Shown: positions 63,431-64,000 of the stretch, one piece after another
Layout of the letters: the number at the start of each line of letters is the position of its first letter
How positions within the stretch are numbered: position 1 is the stretch's first letter
Assembly: GCF_013385145.1 (NCBI RefSeq)
Contig: NZ_JABZEC010000005.1
Span: forward strand, 98,719 to 162,718
Direction: 5' to 3'
DNA: 64,000 nt
From: Bombilactobacillus apium
GTDB lineage: Bacteria; Bacillota; Bacilli; Lactobacillales; Lactobacillaceae
The notes under the pieces: model-generated
What the model was told of the DNA's origin: nothing
What the model saw: only the letters and a program-made list of their open reading frames with translations
Database searches by the model: none
Made by a program: the position numbers and the translations under genes

Positions 63431-63880
63431 TTGACTGAAAATAAGTTAGAGCAAATCATTTCTGGCTTACGTGCCCAAAAAATTCGCGTTACGGATCAAA
63501 GAAGGGCAATCTTAGAGTATATGATTACTCACCATAATCATCCAACAGCAGAGGATGTTTTTAATGATTTAAAGTCGACGATGACTAATATTAGTATTGC
63601 AACGGTCTATAATAATCTTAGATTTTTGACAACTGTAACGCCAATTAGAGAATTGACCTATGATGATAAGTCAATTCATTTCGATTACTTTCATAAGAAT
63701 CATTTTCATGCGATTTGTAACAATTGTCAGCAGGTTTACGATGTCGATTATCATGATTATCCCTATTTGATCGGGGTTTTGGAAGGTGATTCCGGCTTTG
63801 AAATCAGTAAGATCGAGCTCAATGTCAAAGGAATTTGCAAAAATTGTCAAAAAGTACTTGCCAGGGAGAGAAAAAGTTGA
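63431..63880 (+). CDS. perR: Fur-family regulator PerR
   Basis: A 149-aa metal-dependent repressor of the peroxide response. The start is TTG at 63431 behind TAGGAGG. The N-terminal winged helix (about 1-80) has the DNA-reading helix NISIATVYNNLRFL. The C-terminal part has the structural zinc site Cys96/Cys99 and Cys136/Cys139 (CNNC, CKNC), and the regulatory metal ligands of Bacillus PerR, His37, Asp85, His91, His93 and Asp104, are all present at the same numbers. Asp104 in particular fits PerR rather than Fur or Zur, which usually have Glu. It may be co-transcribed with the LTA operon. Confidence 0.9.
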   Translation: MTENKLEQIISGLRAQKIRVTDQRRAILEYMITHHNHPTAEDVFNDLKSTMTNISIATVYNNLRFLTTVTPIRELTYDDKSIHFDYFHKNHFHAICNNCQQVYDVDYHDYPYLIGVLEGDSGFEISKIELNVKGICKNCQKVLARERKS

Positions 63881-64000
63881 TAAGATATCTTCTGTTGTCA
63901 GCGAGGCGAAGAGCTAAGCGATGAGGGCCGAAAAAAAGTTCTTGACAAGCAACAAGACAGATGATAAAATAAACGAGCTGCTGTCAAAGCGGTTCAAACT
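63881..64000. other. Intergenic end region
   Basis: After perR there is an AAGATATCTT palindrome (63883-63892), a purine-rich stretch, and then the strong promoter. No gene begins before the window end. A terminator for perR is not evident. Confidence 0.6.
63942..63970 (+). promoter_or_regulatory. Strong consensus promoter, probable rRNA operon P1
   Basis: TTGACA (63942-63947), 17-bp spacer, TAAAAT (63965-63970), with an A7 tract (AAAAAAA) just upstream. There is no coding frame after it within the window. The next bases (GAGCTGCTGTCAAAGC) look like the leader that precedes 16S rRNA genes in lactobacilli, but the gene itself is beyond 64000. Confidence 0.7.

Noticed and set aside
1..64000. 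CRISPR arrays, insertion sequences, tRNA genes, restriction or defence systems
   Set aside because: I looked for regular direct repeats, transposase motifs, cloverleaf sequences and known defence motifs and saw none; the window is ordinary core genome.

Overview
This window is a stretch of core chromosome from a low-GC Gram-positive bacterium of the order Lactobacillales, most likely a member of Lactobacillaceae. The evidence is the complete HPr/EI/HPr kinase set, the gene order of a lactic acid bacterium, the mix of ATG, GTG and TTG starts behind strong AGGAGG sites, SecA without a C-terminal zinc site, and LTA-type envelope genes. I cannot name the species. Coding density is high, there are about 60 protein genes, and I see no insertion sequence, prophage, CRISPR array, toxin-antitoxin pair or tRNA.

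Layout. 1-4.3 kb: clpE (cut by the window edge, with a CIRCE heat-shock operator), a 60-aa conserved orphan, and ptsHI. 4.3-12 kb: a metallo-hydrolase, spx, mecA, coiA, a convergent spxH, then the compact relQ-nadK-rluD-mgtE operon. 12-17.6 kb: uppP, a 6-phosphogluconolactonase-like gene, an AI-2E/PerM-type permease, guaC, a short terminated RNA, trmL and a DUF1149 gene. 17.7-27.4 kb: ftsK, ymfF, ymfH, rodZ-like, pgsA, a cinA C-terminal domain gene, recA and rny, the order known from Bacillus. 27.5-36 kb: tagO, yigZ, comFA-comFC, hpf, secA and prfB (with programmed frameshift). 35.6-45.8 kb: phoPR, a Mn/Zn ABC transporter, and pstSCAB1B2-phoU. 45.9-51.4 kb: yvlD-hprK-lgt-trxB, pgcA and an HD hydrolase. 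51.5-57.3 kb: uvrBA and a deoxynucleoside kinase. 57.4-63.9 kb: queT behind a riboswitch-like leader, a lipoteichoic acid glycolipid operon (two glycosyltransferases, a flippase-like membrane protein, an LtaS-type synthase) and perR. The last 60 bases hold a strong promoter that looks like the start of an rRNA operon.

How the parts fit. PhoPR sits 3 kb upstream of the Pst operon, whose promoter carries a PhoP-type repeat. LexA/SOS-type boxes sit before recA and uvrBA. ClpE, MecA, Spx and SpxH are proteolysis components clustered in one place. HPr, EI and HprK together form the carbon control core. CoiA, ComFA, ComFC, the CinA domain, RecA and MecA are pieces of a DNA-uptake pathway whose status cannot be judged from this window.

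The genes are overwhelmingly known housekeeping families; I did not find a convincing unknown multigene system. The less ordinary signals are in the non-coding parts: a ~110-nt promoter-plus-terminator RNA unit before trmL, a pseudoknot-capable leader before queT, a perfect palindrome before the metal transporter, an spxH terminator buried inside coiA, and a 77-nt hairpin after queT.
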